DNA of 64,000 bases from contig JAQJVL010000156.1 of assembly GCA_035578905.1 (NCBI GenBank), positions 62,001 through 126,000 of the forward strand. The letters are read 5' to 3'. This DNA is from Stictocephala bisonia (Eukaryota; Arthropoda; Insecta; Hemiptera; Membracidae). Positions 1 through 11,039 of this stretch are shown here, piece after piece; the first letter of the stretch is position 1, and the number at the start of each line of letters is the position of its first letter. The notes beneath the pieces are model-generated. The model was not told the DNA's origin, did not search any database, and saw only the letters and a program-made list of their open reading frames with translations. Both the position numbers and the translations under genes were made by a program.

Positions 1-1515
1 AACATATCTCTTTAAAACTATTTTGTTTCAAAAGCATTGGTAAAATATTCCCTAACCAAAATATTCTTTTACAGATTAAGAATATTCCTCAGATAATATT
101 CCTAAGACGCCGGCATACCTTAGTGGATATTTTAAGGAAAAAACAAATGATTATATGAGTCTGGATAACTGTGTAGTCACATAGTGGAAGAACTAATAGG
201 TGTGCTCATCTCGCAGGTGAAATATGGTCCGCTGTGCGCATGACGAAACAGCTTGACTCCGCTTGGCCCAGTCCGAGAGGTCAGGAGCTTTTGTACTTCT
301 CTATGATTTGCTTGTTGTAATTAAGCGATTGAATATTGATAACGATAAAGGGACTTAATAGTCGTTAATGTAAATTAAAAATAGTGTTCAAAACTAGCAG
401 AATCAGTATTGAACAGAAATAGATGGATTCGATTTAGACCTACCCTAATGCAAGGGACTGGGAACTGTAATATTTACTATTATTACCTACAATTCTGGAT
501 CTGAAAATATTAGATCATCACTTGATTTTAAATAGTGCACAGTATTAATTTTTTTTTTTTTTTTTTATTGATGAACTAGGATATTAAAATGTTAATGCGT
601 AAAACTTTAATTACTTACTAATGGTCTTGCTTCTTTAAACTTTTTTTATGAATTATTCCTTTGAGTATATTATAAATTCCCCCAAAATTAACACCTAATG
701 AGTTGTTTCCAAACTATAGTGATATTATAAGAAAATTGTAACCAATAAGATTTTGAGAAGTAAAATTTGCTTTATCTTGAAACTTAAGTACTAATTGGAT
801 GTTAATTTTTAAAGAACGTTTTTCATTGGAAGTGTTTTACTATGGTAACTGAGCCTAGCTCAAAACTACTCAACTTAAACCCTTCACAGGTTATTCATAT
901 TTTTGTTATGATGTCAACAAAACAAACCTTATGTAACTTCGTGGGAGAACTACAAATCCAATTTTGTAAGAGGAAATAGGCTTTGTTCGAACTCAAAAAT
1001 CATGCTCTATAACTTAAGTGTTGGAGACGGTCAACAAGCGAATTTATGACCATTGTCCAGACTTACCTTTAAGAAAAGAATCCAGCTAATGCATTTTATT
1101 CATTTATTTTTTTTATGCAAATCGAAGTAAATTAATGCTTGCAAATGTTACTGTGAAATTATATTATAGGCCTAACTGTTTTCCTCTCTGACTTCATAAT
1201 CTATGCCTTCTTTACTAGAAAGGATATAATTTATACTTTGTTTACAGGATGGTATTAAATTTTAGTATATTTAACCCCACCCCCCATATTGTTTTAAATT
1301 TTAGTTCATGCTTAACAATTTATTGGTATTCTAAAACATTTTGCGAAACTGGAAACCAAGTTCTAAATTGTTTTTAACTCAATTTTCTTTTAATAATTTT
1401 ATGTTCATGCCAATAATGACATTTTGCCACATGGTAATAAATCTATTGGATAAAATATTCAGACAATAAGGGTGAAATTTAATTTTTTCATCATTTCATA
1501 ATTCAATTATTTTAA
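1..1515. other. AT-rich non-coding stretch
   Basis: No open reading frame, tRNA-like element or terminal inverted repeat could be supported here. It lies downstream of the last MEAF6 exon found (minus strand) and might hold that gene's missing 3' exon, but no acceptor followed by a convincing acidic or lysine-rich tail was recognised. Confidence 0.5.
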
Positions 1516-2789
1516 CCCTTTGCACTTGAAAGGCCTCTGTGAGTGGCTGCGCTACCATCTTGCGCTATGCGTCAGCTATGTTGTCTGCCAATTGTCACTG
1601 GTCAGAATTGTTTTGTTGACACTCTGCTGATATGAAAAAATGGACATTGAAAACCACATTTAATTTACATTACTTTGTTTTAATGATAACTTTAAAACTA
1701 CGTTGTATCACAATAACAGTTTAAGAGAAATTAAAGAACATTTGTGAGTTTATTTCGAGTAAGTCACAGATATTATCTGATCGTGTCATCATTTCCCTCC
1801 ATATTCAATAAATACTGAAATGCTAATAAATGTAACTGGAACTTAAACACTAATATATAAATACTAGCTGTACCCGCCCGCTTCGCCGGTCATAATATTG
1901 AGTTTTAATTGTATCATTGAAATGAGCAGCAACCTTTCAGTTTACATAGTATCCAATTTACAACAGCTGATGTTTTGTGTAGTTTACTACTGTACTCAAT
2001 TATTTTTAATTTTGAAAGTTTTGCCTACCACAATTTTATTATATTTGTTTTTATTTAACAGCTGTTAATCAAATAAATCAATCAATTAATATAGCTTCAC
2101 AAGAAATCAAAACTTAAAAATATAAACAGTATAATTTTAACATATTTAAAACCCACAGCTGATATTCTTTTTATATTTGACTTATTATACCTTCATGCAT
2201 CCTGCTATTTGATTAACATTGAAACTTTAGAAGTCCAAGGGACGGATCCCTGAGGGATTAAAGAAACGGGAATAGGACAGAAACCTTCCCTGGGGTACAT
2301 AGAACAACTTCCCCAAGTTTCATGGCGATCGGCTGGACGGTTTGGTAGTGCATAAAGGATAGACAGACAAACAAACATACATTGGATTTTATATATATAG
2401 ATTAGTTGTATGAAAAAAAAAATTAAAAAATGTATGGTTATTTTATTACTTTGACAACTGATCACTTTGCAACACAAACACTATGTAGCGGCTTGCGAGC
2501 ACCAGAGGTTAGATCTATGGAACATAACAGCTGGCTAAAATAGTGGGAAACTAACAGACGCTTAGTTTCAAAGTTTCTAAACAGATTACACCACCTTACA
2601 GAGGAATAATATTGAAAAAGATATACTAAACGTAGAACTGAATCGTGGCCATTGACAGTGGCCGTGCAATCTGGGAGGACATTTACAACAACAAAAATTA
2701 CAAGCAGTCACAGAAATGGCTGTGGCCACTCATAATAGCCATACGAACCCAGAGGACATTTCTTAAAGTGGCCTCTTGAGTGCAAAGGA
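1516..2789. mobile_element. TTAA-flanked piggyBac-like non-autonomous element
   Basis: The left end reads TTAA then CCCTTTGCACTTGAAAGGCC. The right end, reverse-complemented, reads TTAA then TCCTTTGCACTCAAGAGGCC. The duplicated TTAA (1512-1515 and 2790-2793) and the CCC-type start of the terminal inverted repeat are hallmarks of the piggyBac superfamily. There is no transposase; the interior carries an unrelated dispersed repeat (about 1863-2403). Seen: TIRs and TTAA. Inferred: superfamily. Confidence 0.65.
1863..2403 (+). repeat. Dispersed repeat (CTAGCTGTACCCGC... to ...TATATATAGAT)
   Basis: It begins CTAGCTGTACCCGCCCGCTT and ends in the stretch ACAGACAAACAAACATACAT followed by TTTTATATATATAGAT. 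This head/tail combination resembles a very common insect interspersed repeat, but I cannot assign its class. A minus-strand ORF at 2205-2477 is a by-product of this repeat. It sits inside the TTAA-flanked element. Confidence 0.45.
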
Positions 2790-3007
2790 TTAAACGTGGT
2801 AGGCCTACAATTTGTAGAATACATTTTGCAGTTTTACTATTCTTCCTTAACACACAAAAGTTCCCTAATTTATTTCGTAAAGGAAAATGCATGATAGTTT
2901 AAAAAAATAATGAAACATAAAGGAAGTCTATTAACTCAGAGAATGTAAATATAACAAAAATTAGGTGATAGGTGTGGGGTAAGTAGTTTATAGTGCATGT
3001 TTTTAAA

Positions 3008-3032
3008 TTTCAATTTCAAATTGAAATTGAAA
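3008..3032. other. Perfect 12-bp-arm palindrome
   Basis: Arms TTTCAATTTCAA and TTGAAATTGAAA are exact reverse complements separated by a single A. It lies in the region downstream of MEAF6 exon 3 with no obvious role. Confidence 0.6.
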
Positions 3033-3214
3033 TCTCTGGTAGTTATTATGTTGCTACCGGAGTGTCTCGACATTGGAGGCAAACGTGTCTTGCAGTGTCG
3101 TCACAGATGCAGGCGCTTTGCTGCAATCCTCCTCACAGGATGTGCATGAGCACACCTGTTAGTCCTTCCACCACGGTGTAGTCAGATTACTAACTAAATT
3201 CTAGTTATGCTCAG

Positions 3215-3300
3215 AAAAAGCCATTTATAAACAGCCCAACAGCCAGGCAACTAAGAAAACTATAGCTTTGTGTGGAATTCAAACTACCTAGTATTGGTCT
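3215..3300 (-). repeat. SINE-related fragment
   Basis: The block containing AACAGCCCAACAGCC, GGCAACTAAGA and AGTATTGGTCTGATTT matches the block at 61990-62080. Read on the minus strand it resembles a SINE with a GGTTTGAATTCC-like B box; the AGCCCAA segment is shared with the larger SINE family at 24.1, 28.2, 50.0 and 54.4 kb. Partial copy. Confidence 0.45.
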
Positions 3301-3487
3301 GATTTAAAGACGTTCTAGTGGTAGGATAAAAATTAAATATTAAAGAATGAATACACAAATATATTATAATAATTAAATTTAATCAGTAAAATCTACATCA
3401 GCTTTTCCTTTCGCCTAATGTAATGCTTGCAAAATAGTAATTTTGTAAAAGTGAAATTACAACTATAAGTAATTTTGATTTTCTTAC

Positions 3488-3521
3488 CCTTTTCTGTAGA
3501 TTCCACAAGTCCACTCACAGC
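3488..3521 (-). CDS. MEAF6: MEAF6 coding exon 3 (34-nt mini-exon)
   Basis: Encodes [11 protein letters not shown] plus one nucleotide, between TTGTTCTCAG and GTAAGA. It matches the AAVSALAGVQ-type segment that follows the SSxTSxA motif in animal MEAF6, and its phase agrees with exon 2. It is too short to stand alone; position, phase and similarity together support it. Confidence 0.75.
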
Positions 3522-6500
3522 CTGAGAACAACAAATGAAATATATAACAACAGTAATCAAATACTTAATTACTTAGTCTTTTCATTTTTAAATATGCTTG
3601 ATTTAAAATAATCATGTGCACTATATTGAATATAAATAAATATAATAAATCTAGTGCTAATACTTGTACTATACAGGGTGTACCAAAAGATATCCTTTAA
3701 AAAATGTAGGTAGACTATCCATGTTTTACAAGTTATTGGTTTAATCTACAATGGTTCAATAAACTAATCAATTGTTTGTCAAGCTCAAGGTTGTAAATTA
3801 AAATATCCACCATTTAGGCTAGGGTGATCCATTTGAGGTCGGTTCTATGGCATTCTGTTCTCATAATGTTATGTTAAGTCTCAAACCTTTAATATTATAC
3901 GTACATCTCAACCTATGCTCTAAATGAGTGTAAGATAGGACTTAATGGTCCTAATTTTGCCTCGATATATAAATAAATAAAAATAAACAAAGCATTTTTC
4001 ATTTCATTTAAGATTTCCTTCTGGCTCCTTATGGACCGTCGCGATGCGAAAATTTTATATTTGCGTCAAAAAGTAGATTTTTAAGTTTAGTACAGTAGAA
4101 ACTCTTTAATCCGGCAGGTTTGGGACTTGACGCTTTCCGGATTAAAGAAAATTCCGGACTATGGAGGTTATTTATAAAGATACAGGAGGAGTATAAAAAA
4201 TAACATAATTTGCACAAGAAAATGTTACTGTATGTATATATTATTTAAACATGGATGATTTAAACAATATAAATCAATATATAATTACAGGATAAATATT
4301 AAAATGCATTTTTAAGTACAGTACATAAAGAATTAAATTTGAATACAGTATAAAATACAGTACAGTACTGTACTATAGTATTTGTAGTTTTTACCTAGTC
4401 CTAGTCAGACTCCTTAACTACCTAGAGCAAAACAAGCTACTTACTAACCAACAACACGGCTTCTTAAAGGGCAGATCAACAGCCACAGCCTTAATACAAC
4501 TCACTGAACATATAATAGATAAATTAGAAGAAGGCTGCACCGCAACCTGCCTCTTCTTAGATTTCAGCAAGGCGTTTGACTGCCTGAACCATGAACAGCT
4601 CCTTAAAAAACTAGAACACCTTGGAATAAGAGGAACGGCTCAAAACTGGTTCCGCAGCTACCTAACTGATAGAGAAATGCTCGTAGAAATAAACTGCACC
4701 GACAATAACACAGTACAAAGGCTTCAATCTGATACTGCTGAAATACATAGAGGTGTCCCGCAGGGGTCAGTCTTGGGGCCAGTACTATTCATTCTCCTTA
4801 CTAATGACATGCCCAACTGGCTGGGAGATATCTGCTACACTGTTATGTACGCAGATGACACTGCCTTAACGATAGCAAATAAATCAATAGAAATACTCCA
4901 TCACAACACATCAACTTACTTCAACAAAACTAAGCAATACTGTGCCAGTAATGAACTTGTTTTAAATGAGAAAAAAACAGTGCAAATGACCTTTAGTAAC
5001 CTCCATAGACATAATGACACACCCTTGCCAGACCTGAAAATTAATACTAACACCAAATATCTAGGCATAATTATTGATGACAAACTAACATGGAAGCCAC
5101 ATATTGAGCAACTATGCAAAAAACTGTCTGCTGGAAACTATGTTATACGAAGAATTAAACAAATAAGTGGCTTGGACACAGCTAAGACAGCGTATTTTGC
5201 TCTATTCGAGTCTCACCTAAGATATGGCATTGCCACTTGGGGAGGTACGTCCAAAGGAAATCTAGAAAGAATCCTGATCAATCAAAAGAGAGCAATTAGA
5301 TGCCTTGCAGGCCTAAAGTACCAAGAAAGCTGTCGTGAACACTTCATAAACCTAAAAATACTGACAGTTGTATCTCTCTACATTAAAGAAGTGATTCTGC
5401 ACACGTTAAAGCATACATCTCAGCAAAGATTTTGTGACCTACACCAATACAGTACAAGACGTGGCGGGGACTTCCCACTGCCTGCTCACCACCTAAGCCT
5501 CTACAAGAAGAAACCGTCATACAAAGGAGCCACCTTCTTTAACCACCTACCAGGACACCTCAAGAACCAGCCCTCCCACCGATTCGGGAAACAATTGACT
5601 CTGTGGCTCCAAGAAAGGCCTTTCTACACTGTGGAAGAATTTACCAATGGCTGAATATTGTTTCTAACCAATCATAAAAGCAAAATGTATTTATTTTAAT
5701 CAATAATGACGCAATGTACTAATCTCTAAGATTATGTCAATAAAGTTTATTGTCTATTGTCTATTGTCTATTGTCTACCAACAGCACTGGTAGATGGCTG
5801 GAAAAAATATCTAATATCTACTTGCTTCTTACAACTATTTTTTTAATTATCTGTCGAGTTGCTCACTTTACAATGTTCATTGTGAAGGCAATTCTTTAAT
5901 TTGTGTCTTTTGCCGTTGTTGCCGGATTATAGACAATTCCGGACTATAGAATGCCGGATTAAGGAGGTTTTACTGTATATATAGTGTTATTGCTTTATCT
6001 GCAATGGCTAAAAAATTATAATTCTGGCCCCAGACTTTTGATACACCCGGTATATTTTACAGACAGCATTCATAGTAATCAACTTCAAAGATTTCCTCTT
6101 TATACAAAACATAATTTGGTTACTTAATTTAAATGTTAACTTTGCTAATTTAATGTATAATTGATAATAATTTACTTTTCCAAAAATATTATATGAGTCT
6201 GGCAATAAAGAAAAAGTCTGCACCTCTACTTCTGAGTCCTGTCGTGTATGCGTAGCAATTGGCGTTGGCGATACCACTAAAAAGCTGGGCTCAGGGAGGT
6301 GTAAATTTCTGAGATGAGTTTACTGAAGCCAAGAAGTCGGAAAGAAAATGATCTGAATACTGCACAACAACATTCCAGGTCAAAGTAGGATGGCCAATGA
6401 CATTTTGTATTGTTTGGCATCCAAAATGGTAGCCTTCTTCTGCTAAGCAAGCAATTCCGAGACATGGAGTCCCTGTGAAGGTATGCTGAAACCTCTCAAG

Positions 6501-9500
6501 TGGCAGGCATCCTTGTGATATCCATAAAGCCAATTTGAACTCCTATGATTTGGGGGATGGCTTCATTTCAGTTACAGTTAAGGTGGCTATTTCCAAAACC
6601 ACCAAGTCACCGTTGGGTAGTCGACAGCTCTATTGTAGCCATGCAATTTTAAAGTCAGCAGGCAGAAATATACTATTCAGAAAAATTATAGATATAATCA
6701 ATTGTTTAAAAAGAAAACAACCTATGAAAGATACAAACAAAAAAATAAATAGAATCAAAAAAAGAATAAAATGGAAAAAGAATACAACCTTTTTTATTTA
6801 TGAAATGACACTTTAAGTGTTGCGATACTATCATTATTACGAATAAATCATTGAAATAGAAACCTATCTTTCATTTTGGTCCACCTAACAAACTGGACAC
6901 ATTATTACGGTTTGTAATAATTCTTTCAAGAACCTTGATTTGGGAATGATTTCAAGACATATTTGAATTCTTGTTGTCTTTAAGAATTGGGGGACTGTTG
7001 CAGATGTAACTTTGTTAAGTGTCTGCTTCAGTTATAGCATGGTCATTTACTTAGATGTGACACCTAAAGCGTGCTGGACATTGTATTGAAAGATGTGTCA
7101 AATTTAATAGTATTATAATATCATTAATATTTGATCAAATTAAGATATACATTAGTAACTGTGTTTATGGCTTCAATCTATGCAGTAAGGCCAATGTTTT
7201 CAGTATTTAGCTTTGTTGAAAACTTTCCTTACTTTATTAAACATATTTATTACTGTCAGGAGAGGTGCAGTCATTCGTTTCCATATAACTTTACATTTTT
7301 TTATATACTTATCTATTCTGGGTGTTAATTATTACTATTTCTTCTTATTTGATTTTGAATTGTTATGGCTTTGTGAGGCACTTGGATCAGTGAATATTTC
7401 CTCGATATTCAACTCACGTTTTGGTTTTGTCATTTCTTCATTAGACCTTCTTAAAGAAGTTGTAAAATACTAAGTAGCCCTTTTAGTGTTACCAGGTTCT
7501 GATATAAACTCACTCAGCATTGGCTAAATTGGCTAATTAATAGTATTAAGATTAAAGTAAAAAATGTTTGTAAATGTTATAATAACAAGTAGGCCTAGTA
7601 AAAAATTGTTAATCCTAATCTACCATCCCTAAGGTGATTTTGAGTTCTTTATGTTTAACCCTAGGTTAGTGTGGTGAGTAATAGTAACATTATTAGTGTG
7701 GTGGGTGTCAGAGACCGAAAATCTAAAAACCCTATTAAAACTGTTTATATCAAAATGTTTATAAATAAATTAGTATTTTTAGAAAAAACATACAATGTTT
7801 AATGCATTTTCATTGTTTTTCATGGTTTTATAAACTTTTTTTGTGATTAAGAAAAATACCCTAGGTTAGTGTGGTGAGTAATAGTAACATTATTAGTGTG
7901 GTGGGTGTCAGAGACCGAAAGTCTAAAAACCCTATTAAAATTGTTTATATCAAAATGTTTATAAATAAATTAGTATTTTTAGAATAAACATACAATGTTT
8001 AATGCATTTTCATTGTTTTTCATGGTTTTATAAACTTTTTTGTGATTAAGAACCTTCTTTACTCTGTAGGATTGAGACCATAATGTGTTTAGTGTGGTTG
8101 GTGTCAGGGACCGAAACGGAAGTTGTGCACAATTGCAGTCGTTAAACAATAATGCCACTTCAAGGTCATGCAAAGGCTCCCCATAGAGGAAGGTATTGGG
8201 AAGGGGAAGGGCGTATTCTTACCCGGCTGCAATATTTTCTTCTTAGAAGTACTAATTGGTCTCTCAGACCGCGCCACACTAACGTAGGGTTAAGGTGTGC
8301 TCTGCTGTCATATATTCCCGCTGCTCTATTAAAGGTTACCACTTACCACCAAGACTACTTGGATTAGCCTCTTCAAATTATGCATATGATAAAAACTTAC
8401 CAAAAAAGCTTTAAATCTTAAATGAAGAAAATAGAATTAAGGATTTAAAAAATACTCACAGCACTTGATGTAATAGATGACTTAGAAAACAACCTTTCAG
8501 CTTCCTTAAACTTCCTATTCCTTTTATCTGCTTTGCTGTTGGTAGTTTTGTTTGAAGCCAGATATCTGTCCCAGCCTCGAATTATATTTCCATAAAGTTG
8601 AGTATCTTCTAAGTAGCTGCCCTCAAATGCATAAATCTGCCTTTCCAGGTTGGCCAAGGTTTCCTAAAAAAAGGTGTATCAATCAAATATGGATGAAATA
8701 TTGCAATATAGTGATACTAACCATTAAAGTTACATCGGTATTAATTATTAACTACATATTTGTTAATCAACAACACTTCATTAGTGTTAGTGGCCGGTGG
8801 CTGAGCGATCTAAGGCGTCTATTTTTAAAGGGAAGTATGCAACTTATTCTGCGTGTCCTTCCTACCCAACAGTATAGGTATCACGCAAGGAAGAAATTGT
8901 TTTTTTTTTTATTTTTGAAATACAGTACACTCTTGATACTCCGACATTTACTAGTCCGACACGTTTGGTAGTCCGACGCCACATCAGATGACGTACTGTA
9001 CACTTAATACTGTATGTAATAAACCTTACTGTGTTACTGTACAAATGTTGTATAATTTCTTTGCTTACATTTATTCAATTGTGTTGTCAGCCTCATTTTA
9101 TCACAGCTGATAGTGCGGAAATTCTAAGAAGGGTGTACGTAGTGCATTCAGTTTATCTTAGAAATCATAATTCACGTGAATTACAATGGACATTTGGTAA
9201 TCCGACGTTTTTGTTAATCCGACACACCGTCGGTCCCTTAACTGTCGGATTATCAAGATTAAACTGTATTGTCATTTTTGGAGACGGTGCAGAGGTAAGA
9301 GATTTGAAAATTTACTCAAAAACCAGCCATCCATATTTAAAGTGAAGTATGCAGTCTTATTCTAAATGACCTCCCCTATCTAACAGTATATGTCTCACCC
9401 CTAGGGAAGAAATTTTTCTTAATGATTTTATAAAAAGATTTTTGTTTTTGGCGAGGTCAGAGGTATAAAATGCTTATAAAATGTTTCCAAAGGTGATTAT

Positions 9501-10878
9501 ATAACCCACCCGCCCACCCATACACGTACAGTGGTATTGACCCCACCAGCCCACCCATACACATACAGTGGTATTGACCCACCCACTTACCCATACACAT
9601 ACAGTGGTATTGACCCACCCACCCACCCATACACGTACAGTGGTATTGACCCACCCCATACACGTACAGTTGTATTGACCCACCCCGCCCACCCATACAC
9701 GTACAGTGGTATTGACCCACCCGCCCACCCATACACGTACAGTGGTATTGACCCACCCGCCCACCCATACACGTACAGTTGTATTGGCCCACCCACCCAG
9801 CCCATACACGTATAGTGGTATTGACCACCCGCCCACTCATACACGTATAGTGGTATTGACCACCCGCCCACTCATACACGTACAGTGGTATTGACCACCC
9901 GCCCACCCATACACATACAGTGGTATTTAGCAAAGTTTAGGTTCAATCTACAGGGAGTTTTTTCTGTTCTTTGTAAATGTGTTAGAATTCTATCTATTCT
10001 AATTTACTTCTTGAGAAATAAATCTTACTTAAAGTTTCATGAGCACAAAGAAAGCCCATCACACTTTTAACAACTAAAAATTGAAATATTTTTAGCTAAG
10101 AAAACATGCTCATTTCTATTTTATTCTAAGTCCATTTTTTAAGATGTAATGTTAACACGTCTAATTATTATAACAGAGTAACTTACTCACACACTTCTAA
10201 GGAATAGTCAGCCTTAGTTTGTATCAATGTGTACAGTGGTATTGACCCATCCGCCCACCCATACACATACAGTGGTACAGTGGCATTGATCCACCTGCCC
10301 ACCCATACACATACAGTGGTACAGTGGCATTGATCCGCTTGCCACCCATACACGTACAGTGGTACTGACCCACCCGCCCGCCCATACACGTACAGAGGTA
10401 CTGACCCACCCGCCCACCCATACACGTACAGTGATACTGACCCACCCGCCCGCCAATACACGTACAATGGCATTGATCCACCCGCCCACCCATACACGTA
10501 CAGTGGTACTGACCCACCCACCCCACCCATACTCGTACAGTGGTACTGACCCACCCGCCCCACACCATACACGTACAGTGGTACTGACCCACCCACCCAC
10601 CCATACTCGTACAGTAGGTACTGACCCACCCACCCACCCATACACGTACAATGGTACTGACACACCTGCTCACCCATACACATACAGTGGTACTGACCCA
10701 CCCGCCCACCCATACTCGTACAGTGGTACTGACCCACCCACCCACCCATACTCGTACAGTGGTACTGACCCACCCGCCCACCCATACACGTACAGTGGTA
10801 CTGAATTGCTTACCACTAATACCACCGTACGTGTATGGGTGGGCGGGCGGGTATTATAATAAATACCTCTAAGTTAAA

Positions 10879-10961
<83 letters not shown>

Positions 10962-10996
10962 GCGTTGTGCGTGTGCGCGTGTGCGTGTGTGTGTGT

Positions 10997-11039
<43 letters not shown>

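Larger units (their letters stand above)
4093..5975. mobile_element. Tigger/pogo-like MITE interrupted by a LINE
   Basis: The left TIR CAGTAGAAACTCTTTAATCC is matched by CAGTAAAACCTCCTTAATCC in reverse complement at the right end, each flanked by TA (4091-4092, 5976-5977). CAGTA...TCCGG ends and a TA target duplication are typical of pogo/Tigger. Its own sequence is 4093 to about 4394 and about 5778 to 5975 (about 0.5 kb), with no transposase. Confidence 0.7.
3674..6050. mobile_element. Outer DNA transposon of a triple nest (TA-flanked, CAGGGTGTACCAAAAG ends)
   Basis: The left end CAGGGTGTACCAAAAG (after TA at 3672-3673) is mirrored at the right by CCGGGTGTATCAAAAG in reverse complement (before TA at 6051). 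The flanking TA points to a Tc1/mariner-type non-autonomous element. Most of its length is a later Tigger-like MITE (4093-5975), itself interrupted by a LINE. Confidence 0.55.

Noticed and set aside
7131..7473. Phe/Tyr-rich plus-strand ORFs that could suggest membrane segments
   Set aside because: Composition is what AT-rich DNA gives by chance; no start context or family match.
8788..8830. tRNA-Leu gene
   Set aside because: Only the 5' acceptor/D-arm part resembles tRNA; no anticodon or T arm follows.
9495..10802. CRISPR-like regular repeats of about 36 bp
   Set aside because: Repeats are contiguous with no unique spacers, and the genome is animal.
9457..10872. Long overlapping ORFs on both strands (up to 200 codons)
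   Set aside because: They are translations of a 36-bp tandem repeat; any unit whose length is a multiple of three gives long open frames. No start context or non-repeat domain.
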